From Gammaproteobacteria bacterium (GTDB lineage Bacteria > Pseudomonadota > Gammaproteobacteria > SZUA-140): a DNA stretch of 58,085 nt. The first letter of the stretch is position 1; each line of letters begins with the position of its first letter. Below are positions 34,565-44,705 of this stretch, in pieces. The notes under the pieces are model-generated. The model had not been told where the DNA came from. It searched no databases and saw only the letters and a list, made by a program, of their open reading frames with translations. Both the position numbers and the translations under genes were made by a program. The stretch lies in the NCBI GenBank assembly GCA_015491865.1, contig WFVD01000030.1:1-58085 (forward strand), read 5' to 3'.

Positions 34565-35884
34565 TTAAATCGCACGGTTATCGCTCTCTGCCGAGGGCGC
34601 GCTGTTACTGCTCTCTTCTAGCTTCGGCTGCTCTTCCAGTGTCCGCGCCAGTTTCTCAATCGGCTCTAACGCTTCGGGGGCTTTTGTTGCGCTGATGCCC
34701 ATTTCGGTAAATTTTCGTGCGCCGCTTAACACCTGCCGTTCAAATGAACCGACAGCTTTATTATAGTGCTCAAGGCTGTTGTTGAGCCCTTTGCCGACTC
34801 TGCTCATGTGGCCGGTAAAGGTGCAGAGCCGTTTGTAAAGGTCTTCGCCGAGATCACGGATTTTCTCCGCATTGTCGGTGATCGCCTGCTGGTTCCAGCC
34901 AAAGGCAACCGCACGCAGTAGCGCAACCAGACTGGTAGGGGTGGCAAGGACCACTTTCTGTTTGAGCGCATCTTCCAGTAGTGCGCTATCTTTTTCGAGC
35001 GCAGCACTGAGAAAATGGTCGCCAGGGATAAAGAGCACCACAAAATCCGGGCTCTGTTTGAACTGTCCCCAGTAACTTTTGCTGGCGAGCTCACGGATAC
35101 GTTCGCGCACTTTTTTTGCATGATGGCGCAGGTGTTGGTCACGCTGCTCATCGTTGTCGGCTTCGATTGCGTTGAGGTAGGCGTCCAGTGGTGTTTTTAC
35201 ATCGATCACAATCTCGCGTCGCCCCGGCATGCGCACAATCATGTCGGGGCGGATGTGACCTTCGTCTGTTTCAGTATGCTCCTGCTCAAAGAAGTCGCAA
35301 TGCTCCACCATGCCGGAAAGTTCCACTAGCCGTTTAAGTGTCATCTCTCCCCACTGTCCACGCACTTCGGGGCGACGCAGCGACTTCACCAGATTGCGTG
35401 TTTCGTTATGTAGCATCTGCTGTGTCTGCGCCATATTTTCGAGGTGTTTGCTGATCGAGCCGTACGCCTCTTTACGCTCATGTTCGATCTCGCGGATCTG
35501 TTTCTCAGTCTTCTCTAACACCACTTTAATCGGCTGGATGAGGTGTTCAATCGACTGCTCTTTTTTTGCGAGATCGCCCTGCGCCTGCACGTTGAACTGT
35601 TTCAGGTTCTCCTGTGCCAGCTTCAGAAACTGTTCACTATTATGTTTGAGCGCCTCACTGGAGAGCGTGCTGAAGGTGTCGCTGAGCTGTGCCCTGGTTT
35701 TTTCAAGTGCTTCGATCTTCTCATTCGCGCTGCTCTGCTGCATCTCAAGTGTGGTTGTCAGCGTGCTGTTCTGGCGCTGTAGTCTGGCGATCTGTTTCTG
35801 CGCGCGCAGGTGAGCAAGGAGTGCGCCGATGAGCAGTGATAGTACGGCGGTAATGGCGATAAGGATATAGTGAGTGGTCTCCAT
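34565..35884 (-). CDS. rmuC: DNA recombination protein RmuC
   Basis: A 439-residue protein with an N-terminal membrane helix (about residues 5-25), a long coiled coil (about 28-170) and the RmuC domain, a PD-(D/E)XK nuclease-like fold, at about 175-385 (RRPEVRGQWGEMTLKRLVEL, RPDMIVRMPGRREIVIDVKT, FVVLFIPGDHFLSAALEKD). RmuC limits inversions at short inverted repeats. It starts nine bases after the phosphatase gene and ends the minus-strand mtaD-ubiG-phosphatase-rmuC run. Confidence 0.96.
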   Translation of the reverse strand: METTHYILIAITAVLSLLIGALLAHLRAQKQIARLQRQNSTLTTTLEMQQSSANEKIEALEKTRAQLSDTFSTLSSEALKHNSEQFLKLAQENLKQFNVQAQGDLAKKEQSIEHLIQPIKVVLEKTEKQIREIEHERKEAYGSISKHLENMAQTQQMLHNETRNLVKSLRRPEVRGQWGEMTLKRLVELSGMVEHCDFFEQEHTETDEGHIRPDMIVRMPGRREIVIDVKTPLDAYLNAIEADNDEQRDQHLRHHAKKVRERIRELASKSYWGQFKQSPDFVVLFIPGDHFLSAALEKDSALLEDALKQKVVLATPTSLVALLRAVAFGWNQQAITDNAEKIRDLGEDLYKRLCTFTGHMSRVGKGLNNSLEHYNKAVGSFERQVLSGARKFTEMGISATKAPEALEPIEKLARTLEEQPKLEESSNSAPSAESDNRAI

Positions 35885-35893
35885 GGTCTCTCT

Positions 35894-36589
35894 TCAGGTT
35901 TGATTAAAGCGCTGTTGCCATAGCAGGATCTCATCTGGGTGCTCAATCATACCGTCGGCGTTCCAGCTTGCAGGGTTGTCGTCATCGGTGATGTAGCCAA
36001 ATAGCGCGGCGATGGTTTTCATCCCGGCACGCTGCCCCGCTTCCACATCGCGTCGGGCATCGCCAACGTAGAGGCACTCGGCGGCAGTGACCCCCATTAA
36101 ATCGCAGGCGTGGAGTAGTGGTTGTGGATGTGGCTTTTTATGTTCAACGGTGTCACCGCTCACCACACAGGCGGCGCGCTGTGCCAGTCCTAGCGCTTCC
36201 ATTAAAGGGTCGGTGAGCCACGACGGTTTGTTGGTCACGACCCCCCAGCGCCCGCCCCGCGCTTCAATCGTCTCAAGCAGCTCTGCCATGCCGGGGAAAA
36301 GGACGGTCTTATGGGTGAGGTGGTTCTGGTAGATATCAAGAAACGCTCTGGTCAATTGTGAAAATTTACCTGCCGGCAGGTCATCTCCAAAGCCGAACTC
36401 GATCAACGCGCTGGCGCCGTTGGAGACGATCGGGCGAACGTGCTCGAATGGTAACGGCCTGCGACCTTCGGTTTGCAAAAGTTGATTGAGGGTGAAGACG
36501 AGATCCTGCGCGGTGTCGGCCAGTGTGCCGTCAAGGTCGAGCAGGATATGTGTGATGGCACTTCGCTGCTTGTTCACGCCAGTACTCAA
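35894..36589 (-). CDS. HAD-family phosphatase, Gph/MupP type
   Basis: A 231-residue HAD hydrolase. Motif I is [15 protein letters not shown] (nucleophile and acid Asp), motif II VVTNKPS, motif [13 protein letters not shown], and motif [16 protein letters not shown]; the helical cap lies between I and II. By sequence it is annotated as phosphoglycolate phosphatase, but the gene directly after ubiG in the Pseudomonas-type gyrA region is MupP, which dephosphorylates N-acetylmuramate 6-phosphate in cell-wall recycling. Context therefore favours MupP; sequence alone does not decide. Its start overlaps the ubiG stop by four bases. Confidence 0.85.
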   Translation of the reverse strand: MSTGVNKQRSAITHILLDLDGTLADTAQDLVFTLNQLLQTEGRRPLPFEHVRPIVSNGASALIEFGFGDDLPAGKFSQLTRAFLDIYQNHLTHKTVLFPGMAELLETIEARGGRWGVVTNKPSWLTDPLMEALGLAQRAACVVSGDTVEHKKPHPQPLLHACDLMGVTAAECLYVGDARRDVEAGQRAGMKTIAALFGYITDDDNPASWNADGMIEHPDEILLWQQRFNQT

Positions 36590-37332
36590 AGTGTGCTCTG
36601 CTGCGTGTGCATCATATAGTTAACATCGAGATCATCACCGACTGAGTAACGCTGGTTGAGAGGGTTATAGCTAAGGCCGCTGATGTTATGGGTGGTGAGC
36701 CCCGCTTCGCGCGCCCATGTACTGAGTTCAGAGGGGCGGATGAATTTGGCAAAGTCATGGGTTCCCCTGGGTAATATTTTTAACAGGTACTCTGCGCCGA
36801 TAATCGCAAACAGATAGGCCTTTGGGTTGCGGTTGATAGTCGAGAAAAAGAGGTGGCCACCCGGTTTCACCAGTGCTGCACAGGCGCGAATCACCGAGGC
36901 TGGGTCTGGTACATGCTCCAGTAGCTCCATGCAGGTGACGACATCAAAGCGCTGCGGATGCTGCTCGGCAAAGGCTTCAGCGGTGGTGCGCTGATAATCG
37001 ACCTCAAGGTTAGATTCATAGAGGTGCAGTCTCGCCACTTCGATTGACGGCGCCGACATGTCGATACCGCAGACGGCTGCACCACGTTGTGCCATGCTCT
37101 CGCTGAGGATGCCGCCGCCGCAGCCGACATCAACCACCGCTTTACCGGCGATGCCGCCTGATCTCGCATCGATATAGTTTAGACGCAGCGGGTTGATCTT
37201 GTGTAGCGGTTTACATTCGCCATTCAGATCCCACCAGCGACTCGCCATCGCTGCAAACTTGGCGACCTCATGACGGTCTACATTGCTCTCTGGAATCGAT
37301 GTGGTTTCCACACTACTTTCTGCTTGCTGCAT
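36586..37332 (-). CDS. ubiG: Ubiquinone biosynthesis O-methyltransferase UbiG
   Basis: A 248-residue class I methyltransferase. The SAM-binding motif I is [16 protein letters not shown] at about residue 65, with motif post-[15 protein letters not shown], and the region [20 protein letters not shown] is a strong UbiG signature at the N-terminus, followed by NPLRLNYID. The C-terminus has the ubiquinone-type [16 protein letters not shown]. It carries out both O-methylations in ubiquinone synthesis. It lies 32 bases after mtaD and overlaps the phosphatase gene by four bases. Confidence 0.97.
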   Translation of the reverse strand: MQQAESSVETTSIPESNVDRHEVAKFAAMASRWWDLNGECKPLHKINPLRLNYIDARSGGIAGKAVVDVGCGGGILSESMAQRGAAVCGIDMSAPSIEVARLHLYESNLEVDYQRTTAEAFAEQHPQRFDVVTCMELLEHVPDPASVIRACAALVKPGGHLFFSTINRNPKAYLFAIIGAEYLLKILPRGTHDFAKFIRPSELSTWAREAGLTTHNISGLSYNPLNQRYSVGDDLDVNYMMHTQQSTL

Positions 37333-37364
37333 CGCTCTTCTCTTTAATCATTATTCAATACCGC

Positions 37365-38693
37365 TTACTGTTGTTTGTCAGCCGTTGCGATCTTCTCTCG
37401 CCACTGGCGCGTCTTTTCGAGGATGTGGTTCTCATCCAGTGTGGTCAGGGCGCGCGCTTTTAACAGGTGGCGGCCATTGATCCAGACATGGCTCACTTTA
37501 TCACGATTGGTGGCGTAGACGATCTGCGAAACGGGATGGTAGAGCGGCTGAGACTCCAGCTCGCTGAGGTCAACCGCCACCACATCGGCAGCCTTGCCAA
37601 CGGTGAGCGAGCCGATCTCTTTATCCAGCCCCAGTGCGCGCGCGCCGTTGAGGGTGGCCATCTGCAATGCAGTAGCAGCGGGGATCGCGCTGGCATCTTC
37701 CCCCACCGCCTTGGCCAGCAGGGCGGCGGTACGCATCTCGCCAAACATGTCGAGATCGTTATTGCTGGCTGCACCATCGCTGCCCAGCGCCACATTGATG
37801 CCTGCCTGGTGGAGTCTATGGACCGGGCAAAAACCGCTGGCGAGTTTAAGGTTGGACTCAGGGCAGTGCACCACATGGGCACCGGCAGTGGCGATCTGTT
37901 CAATTTCATCATCAGTCAGTTGCGTCATATGGACGGCGATCAGGCGCGGTGTCAGTAGCCCCAGTGCTTCGATGCGTTGCAGTGGGCGTTGGCCGTTCTG
38001 CTGTTCGGCATCGTTCACTTCATGGGCGGTTTCGTGCAGGTGAATATGGAGTGGAACATCGAGCTCTTCGGCGTACATCTGTAGTTTTTTCAGCGGCTCA
38101 TCAGAAACGGTGTACGGTGCGTGGGGCGCGAAGGTGGTGGTGATCAGCGGGTTGTGGCGATAGTCGTCATGCACCTTTAGCCCTTTGGAGAGATATTCAT
38201 CGGGACCACCTGCCCATGCGGTGGGGAAGTCGATCATGATCAGCCCGACCGCCGCGCGCATGCCACTCTGGCTGGCAACGTGGGCAACCTCATCGGGAAA
38301 GAAGTACATATCGCTAAAGCAGGTGGTGCCGCCGCGTAGCATCTCTGCAATCGCAAGGCGGGTGCCGTCGTGGACAAAATCACCATTGGCCCATTTCCCT
38401 TCGGCGGGCCAGATGTGATTATTAAGCCATTCCATCAGCGGCATGTCATCCGCAAGGCCGCGAAACAGCGACATCGCCGCATGGGTGTGGGTGTTGACCA
38501 GCCCGGGGATCAGTGCCTGCTCATCCAGCGTTAGCTCACTCTTGCCATGGTACTGCTGCCGAGCTTCACTGGTTGGCAGGATGGCGGCGATGCGGCCGTC
38601 ATCAATCGCCAGGCTGTGATGTTCCAGTGCCACATCAGCAGGCTCGACTGGAATGACCCAGCGGGCATGAATAAGGGTGTCGATCTGTTTCAT
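37365..38693 (-). CDS. mtaD: TRZ/ATZ amidohydrolase, 5-methylthioadenosine/SAH deaminase
   Basis: A 442-residue metal-dependent amidohydrolase. Metal and active-site motifs are VNTHTHAAMSLFRG (about residue 66), the central HIHLHETAHEV, VHMTQLTDDE and LGSDGAASNNDLDMFGEM with the catalytic Asp. The family includes triazine hydrolases, but the position next to ubiG and mtnA and the length match MtaD, which deaminates methylthioadenosine to methylthioinosine in methionine salvage. It heads the minus-strand run mtaD-ubiG-phosphatase-rmuC. A perfect hairpin lies in its leader a few bases before the start. Confidence 0.9.
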   Translation of the reverse strand: MKQIDTLIHARWVIPVEPADVALEHHSLAIDDGRIAAILPTSEARQQYHGKSELTLDEQALIPGLVNTHTHAAMSLFRGLADDMPLMEWLNNHIWPAEGKWANGDFVHDGTRLAIAEMLRGGTTCFSDMYFFPDEVAHVASQSGMRAAVGLIMIDFPTAWAGGPDEYLSKGLKVHDDYRHNPLITTTFAPHAPYTVSDEPLKKLQMYAEELDVPLHIHLHETAHEVNDAEQQNGQRPLQRIEALGLLTPRLIAVHMTQLTDDEIEQIATAGAHVVHCPESNLKLASGFCPVHRLHQAGINVALGSDGAASNNDLDMFGEMRTAALLAKAVGEDASAIPAATALQMATLNGARALGLDKEIGSLTVGKAADVVAVDLSELESQPLYHPVSQIVYATNRDKVSHVWINGRHLLKARALTTLDENHILEKTRQWREKIATADKQQ

Positions 38694-38700
38694 GGGTGAT

Positions 38701-38720
38701 CCATCGATTTTGTTCGATGG
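38701..38720 (-). promoter_or_regulatory. Hairpin in the mtaD leader
   Basis: CCATCGA (38701-38707) and TCGATGG (38714-38720) form a perfect seven-pair stem with a six-base loop, seven bases upstream of the mtaD ATG (38693). A -10-like TATACT on the minus strand lies at 38728-38723, just before it, so the hairpin would be at the very 5' end of the mRNA, close to the ribosome-binding region. Confidence 0.4.
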
Positions 38721-38800
38721 CAGTATAGCTCAGATAGCGGGGTTATGGGGGGAGCAAGGGATGCGTATTTCTGGTGTCGTTTATATTGCGCTTACGTTAA

Positions 38801-38831
38801 TGGATCAAAGGGGGCTAATCTCATTGATCCA
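38801..38831. repeat. Inverted repeat between mtaD and the OmpA-like gene
   Basis: TGGATCAA (38801-38808) pairs with TTGATCCA (38824-38831) over a 15-base loop. It is about 70 bases beyond the stop of the OmpA-like gene. There is no T-tract, so it may be an mRNA end structure or a protein site. Confidence 0.35.
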
Positions 38832-38898
38832 GAATTTAGGTGGCTGGAGTAGGTCTGGATGCGACGGATTGTGTCACCTTAATTTGTCCGTTGAGTGG

Positions 38899-39540
38899 TT
38901 ACAGTGAGTTCTGTTTCTGGATGAGGTATAGCTCCACCCGGCGGTTACGCTTGCGGCCGTTGTAGGTCCAGTGCTCATCTGTTGGGTGCCCTTCGCCCCA
39001 GCTGGTGGTGCGCATCAGGTGGGTTGGAACACCGATATATCTGAGGTATTCACGCACGACAAAGGCGCGTTTGGCTGAGAGCTTTGCGTTGTAATCTTCA
39101 CTGGCCGTTTTGTCAGCGAAGCCGTTGATCAACAGGCGTTCGGCGGCCTCATTGTCCTGCAGGTAGGCGGCAATATCGTTGAGTATCTGTTTTGCTCTAT
39201 TATCAAGCGCGGTGCCGTTGTGGGTAAATAGCACACTGTTCAGGGTGATAAATTCGATCGCTTTATTACGCTGTGCGAGGGTATCGATGGTGGGCCTGAC
39301 TGGCGCTCTGTCAGCGGCAGGAGGGGTGTCATGTTTGTGCAGATCGGCGTGGTTATCTACCGCAACAGCGGGCAGGTGTGGGCTGCCTGGTTTTTCATTG
39401 CTGGCGACTGACTGTATCTCTAGTGGCGGTTCCTCCACGATCACGACAAGTTTGTCGTCAGCCAGAGTGCTCAACGGTAGCAGCATGGCGCTCATGAGTG
39501 CGCTATTTCTAAGCCATTGGGGTGGTTTTTTTCTGCTCAT
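38899..39540 (-). CDS. OmpA-family cell-envelope protein
   Basis: 213 residues from ATG 39540. The frame runs open to 39816, but the upstream part is antisense to mtnA and lacks sense; from 39540 a signal peptide is seen (MSRKKPPQWLRNSALMSAML, cleavage near STLADDKL). A proline-rich linker follows, then an OmpA-like peptidoglycan-binding domain at about residues 100-210: SVLFTHNGTALDNRAKQIL, LLINGFADKTASEDYNAKLS, SAKRAFVVREYLRYIGV, and ending NGRKRNRRVEL, with the conserved Asp and Arg that hold diaminopimelate. It probably anchors the outer membrane or a complex to the wall. It is divergent from mtnA. Confidence 0.87.
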   Translation of the reverse strand: MSRKKPPQWLRNSALMSAMLLPLSTLADDKLVVIVEEPPLEIQSVASNEKPGSPHLPAVAVDNHADLHKHDTPPAADRAPVRPTIDTLAQRNKAIEFITLNSVLFTHNGTALDNRAKQILNDIAAYLQDNEAAERLLINGFADKTASEDYNAKLSAKRAFVVREYLRYIGVPTHLMRTTSWGEGHPTDEHWTYNGRKRNRRVELYLIQKQNSL

Positions 39541-39656
39541 AAACGGAATATCGGCCGCCTGTGGAGAGGCCTTAACATCAGTAGAGGCTTCTGCGGTAAG
39601 ATGGCGTCGCTTATCTATCTTGGAATCCTTGGTAATGTCTATTTTCGGAGCGGGCG

Positions 39657-40700
39657 ATGTCGCAGCAGGTTGAACAGGTTCGGGCGGTAATTTGGGGTGA
39701 GGGGGCGTTGAGGCTGCTGGATCAGCGTCTGTTACCCCTGGAGCAGCGCTATATTGTGTGTGCGGATGTGGCTGGCGTGGCGGCCGGCATTCGCGATATG
39801 GTGGTGCGCGGCGCACCCGCGATCGGGGTGGCAGCGGCTTATGGGGTGGCGATGGCGGTTGCCGCGCGCTATGCGGAAAACAGAGCCGGATGGCAGCAGG
39901 CAGTTGAGGCCGATTTGACGTTGCTGGCAGAATCTCGCCCCACTGCGGTTAACCTCTTCTGGGCGCTTGAGCGGATGCGCGCGCTAATCGAAAAGCTGGA
40001 TGGCGATCCGCGTCAGGCAGTGGTCGCTGAGGCGTGCCGTATCGATGCGGAAGATCTGGCGGCCAATCGCCGTATGGGTGAGTTGGGTGCAGCATTGATT
40101 GGGTCGCGCTGCGCAGTGATGACCCATTGCAATGCGGGGGCGCTGGCGACAGCCGGTTACGGCACGGCGCTTGGGGTGATTCGTGCGGCACATGCGGCGG
40201 GTAAGGTGAGCCGGGTCTATGCCGATGAGACCCGACCTTGGCTACAGGGTTCACGCCTCACTGCATGGGAACTGTTGCAGGACGGTATCCCGGTAATGCT
40301 GCTGGCCGACGGCGCAGGAGCGCACCTGATGAAGCAGGGCGAGGTGAAATGGTTGATTGTCGGCTCTGATCGCATCGCGGCGAACGGTGATGTCTGCAAT
40401 AAGATCGGCACCTATCACGCCGCTATCACTGCCCGTTATCACGGGGTGAAGCTGATGGTGGTGGCACCGACCTCGACCATCGATATCTCACTCGCAAGCG
40501 GTGAACAGATCCCGATCGAGGTGCGCGATGAGGACGAGCTGCTCACATTTAGTGGAAAGCAGGTGGCGGCAACAGGCGCACGGGCGTGGAACCCGGTCTT
40601 TGATGTTACTCCGGCGGAACTGGTCGATGCGATAGTCACCGAGCGCGGTGTGGTGATGCAGCCGAATGCGGAAAAAATGGCCGCTTTGGTGGCAGAATAA
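39657..40700 (+). CDS. mtnA: Methylthioribose-1-phosphate isomerase MtnA
   Basis: A 347-residue isomerase of the methionine salvage pathway, converting methylthioribose-1-phosphate to methylthioribulose-1-phosphate. Clear motifs are [17 protein letters not shown], the active-site Cys in [38 protein letters not shown] and the catalytic Asp in [17 protein letters not shown]. It is related to eIF2B subunits but the RGAPAI and NAGALAT motifs mark MtnA. It lies divergent from the OmpA-like gene and 272 bases before gyrA. That gap holds a possible TACTAT -10 at 40817 and small hairpins near 40722-40743, none convincing. Confidence 0.97.
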   Translation: MSQQVEQVRAVIWGEGALRLLDQRLLPLEQRYIVCADVAGVAAGIRDMVVRGAPAIGVAAAYGVAMAVAARYAENRAGWQQAVEADLTLLAESRPTAVNLFWALERMRALIEKLDGDPRQAVVAEACRIDAEDLAANRRMGELGAALIGSRCAVMTHCNAGALATAGYGTALGVIRAAHAAGKVSRVYADETRPWLQGSRLTAWELLQDGIPVMLLADGAGAHLMKQGEVKWLIVGSDRIAANGDVCNKIGTYHAAITARYHGVKLMVVAPTSTIDISLASGEQIPIEVRDEDELLTFSGKQVAATGARAWNPVFDVTPAELVDAIVTERGVVMQPNAEKMAALVAE

Positions 40701-40972
40701 CCTCGTATCGACATCATTCCTCCCCCGTCACCGTAGGTAGGGGTGGCTTTGAAAAGGAAAAGCGCTCAGATCGGCGCTGCTGCGCCACAAAGGTGTGGTG
40801 TCGGTGGGGTTTATGGTACTATTTGCCGCTTAATGCGAATGCGCGGCGTGTGGTTGCCAGTTAGCGGGAAAATATCCGCGGGTGGCAGCGAAAAACAGCC
40901 GGTGTTCAGATAGTGTCGATGCTCGACATCAGACGTTTAATGTGCCATTCAGACAGGACAGATTGATCCCCG

Positions 40973-43567
40973 ATGAGCGAAATCGCGAAAGAGATACTCT
41001 CCACTAATATTGAGGAGGAGATGAAGCGCTCCTATATGGAATACGCGATGAGCGTTATTGTGGGGCGTGCCTTGCCGGATGTTCGTGATGGTCTCAAGCC
41101 GGTGCATCGCCGAGTTCTTTATGCGATGCACGGTCTCGGAAACGACTGGAACAAACCTTATAAGAAGTCGGCACGTGTTGTCGGTGATGTGATTGGTAAG
41201 TACCACCCTCACGGTGACTCTGCCGTATATGACACCATTGTGCGCATGGCACAGCCCTTTTCGCTGCGTTACATGCTGATCGATGGACAGGGTAACTTCG
41301 GTTCTGTCGATGGCGACTCGCCGGCGGCGATGCGTTACACCGAAGTGCGAATGTCGAAGATCGCCCACGAGATGCTGGCCGATCTCGACAAGGAGACAGT
41401 CGATTTCATCGCCAACTATGATGAATCTGAGAAAGAGCCTGTTGTCTTCCCGGCGCGTATTCCCTCTCTGCTGGTTAACGGTTCGGCGGGTATCGCGGTC
41501 GGCCTGGCGACCAACATTCCGCCCCACAATCTGACCGAAGTGATCAACGCCTGCCTTGCGGTGATTGATGATCCTGAGATCGGCATCGCCCGCCTGCTCG
41601 AAATTATTCCCGGCCCCGATTTTCCAACCGCCGCAATCATCAACGGTGTGCGTGGTATTCAGGAGGCCTACTACAGCGGTCGTGGGCGTATCCATCTTCG
41701 TGCGCGTACCCACTTTGAGCCTTACGGAAAACATAATGATCGCGAGCGTATTGTTGTTACCGAGCTGCCGTATCAGGTGAACAAGGCCAACCTGCTGGAG
41801 AAGATTGCACAGCTAGTTCGAGAGAAGAAAATAGAAGGTATCAGTGAGTTACGCGATGAATCTGATAAAGATGGCATGCGCATGGTAATTGAACTTAAAC
41901 GTGGCGAAGTGACCGAGGTGGTGCTGAATAACCTCTACAAGCACACCCAGATGCAGAACGTTTTTGGCATTAACATGGTGGCGCTGATCGATGGCCAGCC
42001 AAAGCTGCTAAACCTTAAGCAGATTCTGGAGGCGTTTATTCGCCACCGTCGTGAAGTGGTGACACGCCGCACCGTATTTGAGCTGCGCAAGGCGCGTGAC
42101 CGCGGCCACATCCTCGAAGGGCTGGCGGTGGCGCTCTCTAATATTGATGAGGTGATTGCGCTGATTAAGGCCGCGCCCAACCCTGCCGAGGCGAAGCGCC
42201 AGCTGGTCTCAAAAGCGTGGCGGCCTGGCGCGGTCAGCGACATGCTGGATCGTGCCGACGCAACGGCGCGCCCTGAAGCGCTGGCGGCCGAGTATGGCCT
42301 GGGTGATGAAGGTTATCGCCTTTCTCCGATCCAGGCGCAGGCGATTCTGGATCTACGCCTGCACCGCCTGACAGGGCTTGAGCAGGATAAAATTCTTAAG
42401 GAATACCGGGAGATACTGGATGTTATTGCAGAGTTGCTTGAAATTCTGACTAATCCAGATCGCCTCATGGAGGTGATTCGTGAAGAGCTGACCGCGATTC
42501 GAGATCAATACGGTGATGAGCGCCGCACCGAGATCCTCGCATCGTCTCACGATCTCTCGCTGGAAGATCTGATTAGTGAAGAGGATGTCGTTGTGACGCT
42601 CTCCCATGCGGGTTATGTGAAGGCGCAATCGCTCGACACCTACCAGGCACAGAAGCGTGGCGGGCGTGGTAAGTCGGCGACCAATATGAAAGATGAAGAT
42701 TTCATCGACAAGCTGGTGGTCACCAATACACATGATACGATTCTCTGCTTCTCCAGTCGCGGCAAGGTCTACTGGAAGAAGGTCTACGAGCTGCCGCAGG
42801 CGAGCCGCACCTCGCGTGGCAAACCGATCATTAACCTGCTGCCACTGGAAGAGGGTGAGCGCATTAATGCGATCCTGCCTGTGCGTGAATACGACGCCGA
42901 TAAATATATCCTGATGGCGACCAGTAGTGGTGTGGTGAAAAAGACGCCACTGGAGGATTTCTCTCGCCCACGCTCAAACGGCATTATTGCGCTGGAGCTG
43001 CGTGATGATGACTGCCTGATCGGCGTCGATATCACCGACGGTACAAAAGATGTGATGCTGATCACCAGTGCCGGTAAGGCGATCCGCTTTAACGAAGAGA
43101 CCGTGCGCCCGATGGGGCGTACCGCGCGCGGTGTTCGTGGCGTGAAGCTGGGGCCGGGACAGACGGCGATCTCGCTGATTGTGGTGAATGACGGTGATGT
43201 CCTTACCGTTACCGAAAAGGGGTACGGCAAGCGCACCGCGATGAGTGACTACCCGCTGCACGGCCGTGGTGGCCAGGGGGTCATTTCGATTCAGACCTCG
43301 TCACGCAACGGCAATGTGGTCGGCGCAGAACTGGTGCATGATGATGATGAGCTGATGTTGATCACCAACGGCGGCACACTGGTGCGTACGCGTGTCAATG
43401 AGGTTTCGATACAGGGGCGTAACACACAGGGTGTGCGCCTGATCCGCCTGAGTGGTGATGAGCGCCTGGTCGGACTTGACCGTATCGCAAACCTTGTGAC
43501 GGATGATGCCGATGCTGATAGCAGTGCAGCAGATGATGCCGCTGAACCAGCCAGAGAAGATGAATAG
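40973..43567 (+). CDS. gyrA: DNA gyrase subunit A
   Basis: An 864-residue type IIA topoisomerase subunit that breaks and rejoins DNA for negative supercoiling with GyrB. The active-site Tyr is residue 122 in [14 protein letters not shown]. The quinolone region reads [20 protein letters not shown], with Ser83 and Asp87 in E. coli numbering, the susceptible state. The GyrA box, QKRGGRG, is present in the C-terminal domain, followed by the beta-pinwheel repeats. The C-terminus ends in an acidic tail ([20 protein letters not shown]). The gene precedes serC by 46 bases. Confidence 0.98.
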   Translation: MSEIAKEILSTNIEEEMKRSYMEYAMSVIVGRALPDVRDGLKPVHRRVLYAMHGLGNDWNKPYKKSARVVGDVIGKYHPHGDSAVYDTIVRMAQPFSLRYMLIDGQGNFGSVDGDSPAAMRYTEVRMSKIAHEMLADLDKETVDFIANYDESEKEPVVFPARIPSLLVNGSAGIAVGLATNIPPHNLTEVINACLAVIDDPEIGIARLLEIIPGPDFPTAAIINGVRGIQEAYYSGRGRIHLRARTHFEPYGKHNDRERIVVTELPYQVNKANLLEKIAQLVREKKIEGISELRDESDKDGMRMVIELKRGEVTEVVLNNLYKHTQMQNVFGINMVALIDGQPKLLNLKQILEAFIRHRREVVTRRTVFELRKARDRGHILEGLAVALSNIDEVIALIKAAPNPAEAKRQLVSKAWRPGAVSDMLDRADATARPEALAAEYGLGDEGYRLSPIQAQAILDLRLHRLTGLEQDKILKEYREILDVIAELLEILTNPDRLMEVIREELTAIRDQYGDERRTEILASSHDLSLEDLISEEDVVVTLSHAGYVKAQSLDTYQAQKRGGRGKSATNMKDEDFIDKLVVTNTHDTILCFSSRGKVYWKKVYELPQASRTSRGKPIINLLPLEEGERINAILPVREYDADKYILMATSSGVVKKTPLEDFSRPRSNGIIALELRDDDCLIGVDITDGTKDVMLITSAGKAIRFNEETVRPMGRTARGVRGVKLGPGQTAISLIVVNDGDVLTVTEKGYGKRTAMSDYPLHGRGGQGVISIQTSSRNGNVVGAELVHDDDELMLITNGGTLVRTRVNEVSIQGRNTQGVRLIRLSGDERLVGLDRIANLVTDDADADSSAADDAAEPAREDE

Positions 43568-43613
43568 CAATAGTTGATTTTACTGTTAAGAGAAGATCTG
43601 AAAGGAAACGTTG

Positions 43614-44696
43614 ATGTCACCGATTTATAATTTTAGTGCAGGCCCCGCCTGCCTGCCCGAGGCGGTCCTGAAACAGGCACAGCAAGAGCTGCTCGACTGG
43701 CAGGGTGCTGGAATCTCCGTGATGGAGATGAGCCATCGCGGCAAAGCGTTTATGTCGATTGCGGCGCAGGCAGAAGCCGATCTGCGTGATCTAATGGCGA
43801 TACCAGACAGTTATAAAGTGCTCTTTCTGCAGGGCGGTGCCAGTGCGCAGTTTGCTAACGTGCCGCTGAATCTGCTGCGCGGCAAAAAGAGCGCGGACTA
43901 CATCTACAGCGGGCAGTGGTCGAAAAAGGCGATTGCCGAGGCGAAACGCTTCTGTGATGTCAATGTGGCGGCGAGTGCTGAGGCGAGTCATTTTAGTGTG
44001 CTGCCGGCGCAGTCAGAATGGAGGCTCAATAGCGATGCGGCCTATCTGCATTACACCCCGAATGAGACGATTGGCGGACTGGAGTTTCACTGGGTACCGG
44101 AGGTGGGCGACGTACCGTTGGTGGCCGATATGTCATCGACTATCCTGTCGCGTCCGATCGATGTCTCAAAGTTTGGTGTGATTTATGCCGGGGCGCAGAA
44201 AAACATCGGGCCGGCCGGTCTGACTGTGGTGATTGTACGTGAGGATCTGATCGGTGACACACTGCCGGGCATGCCGACGATGTGTGATTACAAAACAATG
44301 GCGGACAACGACTCAATGTACAACACACCGCCGACCTACAGCTGGTACCTGGCGGGGTTGGTCTTTGCGTGGCTGAAGAAAAACGGTGGGCTTGCTGCGA
44401 TGGCCGAGATCAATGAGCGTAAAGCAGGCAAGCTTTACGATGCGATTGATCGCTCCGATTTTTATGCCAATCCGATCGACCCGAGCTGTCGTTCGTGGAT
44501 GAATGTGCCGTTTACGCTCGCAGATGCTGCACTCGATGACGCGTTTCTGAGTGGCGCGAAAGAGGCAGGACTGATGACATTGAAGGGACACCGTTCAGTG
44601 GGTGGCATGCGCGCCAGTATCTACAATGCGATGCCAGAAGCGGGTGTCGATGCGTTGATCAGCTTTATGGCTGATTTTGAAAAACGTAACGGATAG
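43614..44696 (+). CDS. serC: Phosphoserine aminotransferase
   Basis: 360 residues from ATG 43614 (a TTG just before is not needed; AAAGGAAA lies at proper spacing). The start [19 protein letters not shown] is diagnostic. The PLP lysine is about residue 196 in [10 protein letters not shown]. It makes 3-phosphoserine from phosphohydroxypyruvate in serine synthesis and also acts in pyridoxal synthesis. It lies nine bases before serA, so the last two substrate-linked steps are coupled in one operon, as the gyrA-serC order of many gammaproteobacteria would predict. Confidence 0.98.
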   Translation: MSPIYNFSAGPACLPEAVLKQAQQELLDWQGAGISVMEMSHRGKAFMSIAAQAEADLRDLMAIPDSYKVLFLQGGASAQFANVPLNLLRGKKSADYIYSGQWSKKAIAEAKRFCDVNVAASAEASHFSVLPAQSEWRLNSDAAYLHYTPNETIGGLEFHWVPEVGDVPLVADMSSTILSRPIDVSKFGVIYAGAQKNIGPAGLTVVIVREDLIGDTLPGMPTMCDYKTMADNDSMYNTPPTYSWYLAGLVFAWLKKNGGLAAMAEINERKAGKLYDAIDRSDFYANPIDPSCRSWMNVPFTLADAALDDAFLSGAKEAGLMTLKGHRSVGGMRASIYNAMPEAGVDALISFMADFEKRNG

Positions 44697-44705
44697 GCCG
44701 CCGTC

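Noticed and set aside
34474-34695. Plus-strand ORF of 73 codons starting in the rhlE-rmuC gap
   Set aside because: It has a fair ribosome-binding site (AGAGGG), but most of it is antisense to the rmuC C-terminus and it covers the rhlE promoter; no family features.
39541-39816. N-terminal extension of the OmpA-like protein by 92 residues
   Set aside because: It overlaps the mtnA start in antisense, and the signal peptide begins at the ATG at 39540.
40701-40972. Intergenic region before gyrA considered for a riboswitch
   Set aside because: Only small hairpins and a weak TACTAT element are seen; no known riboswitch pattern.
40949-41734. Minus-strand ORF of 261 codons opposite gyrA
   Set aside because: Sense strand encodes the conserved gyrase breakage domain; the antisense frame has no domain.
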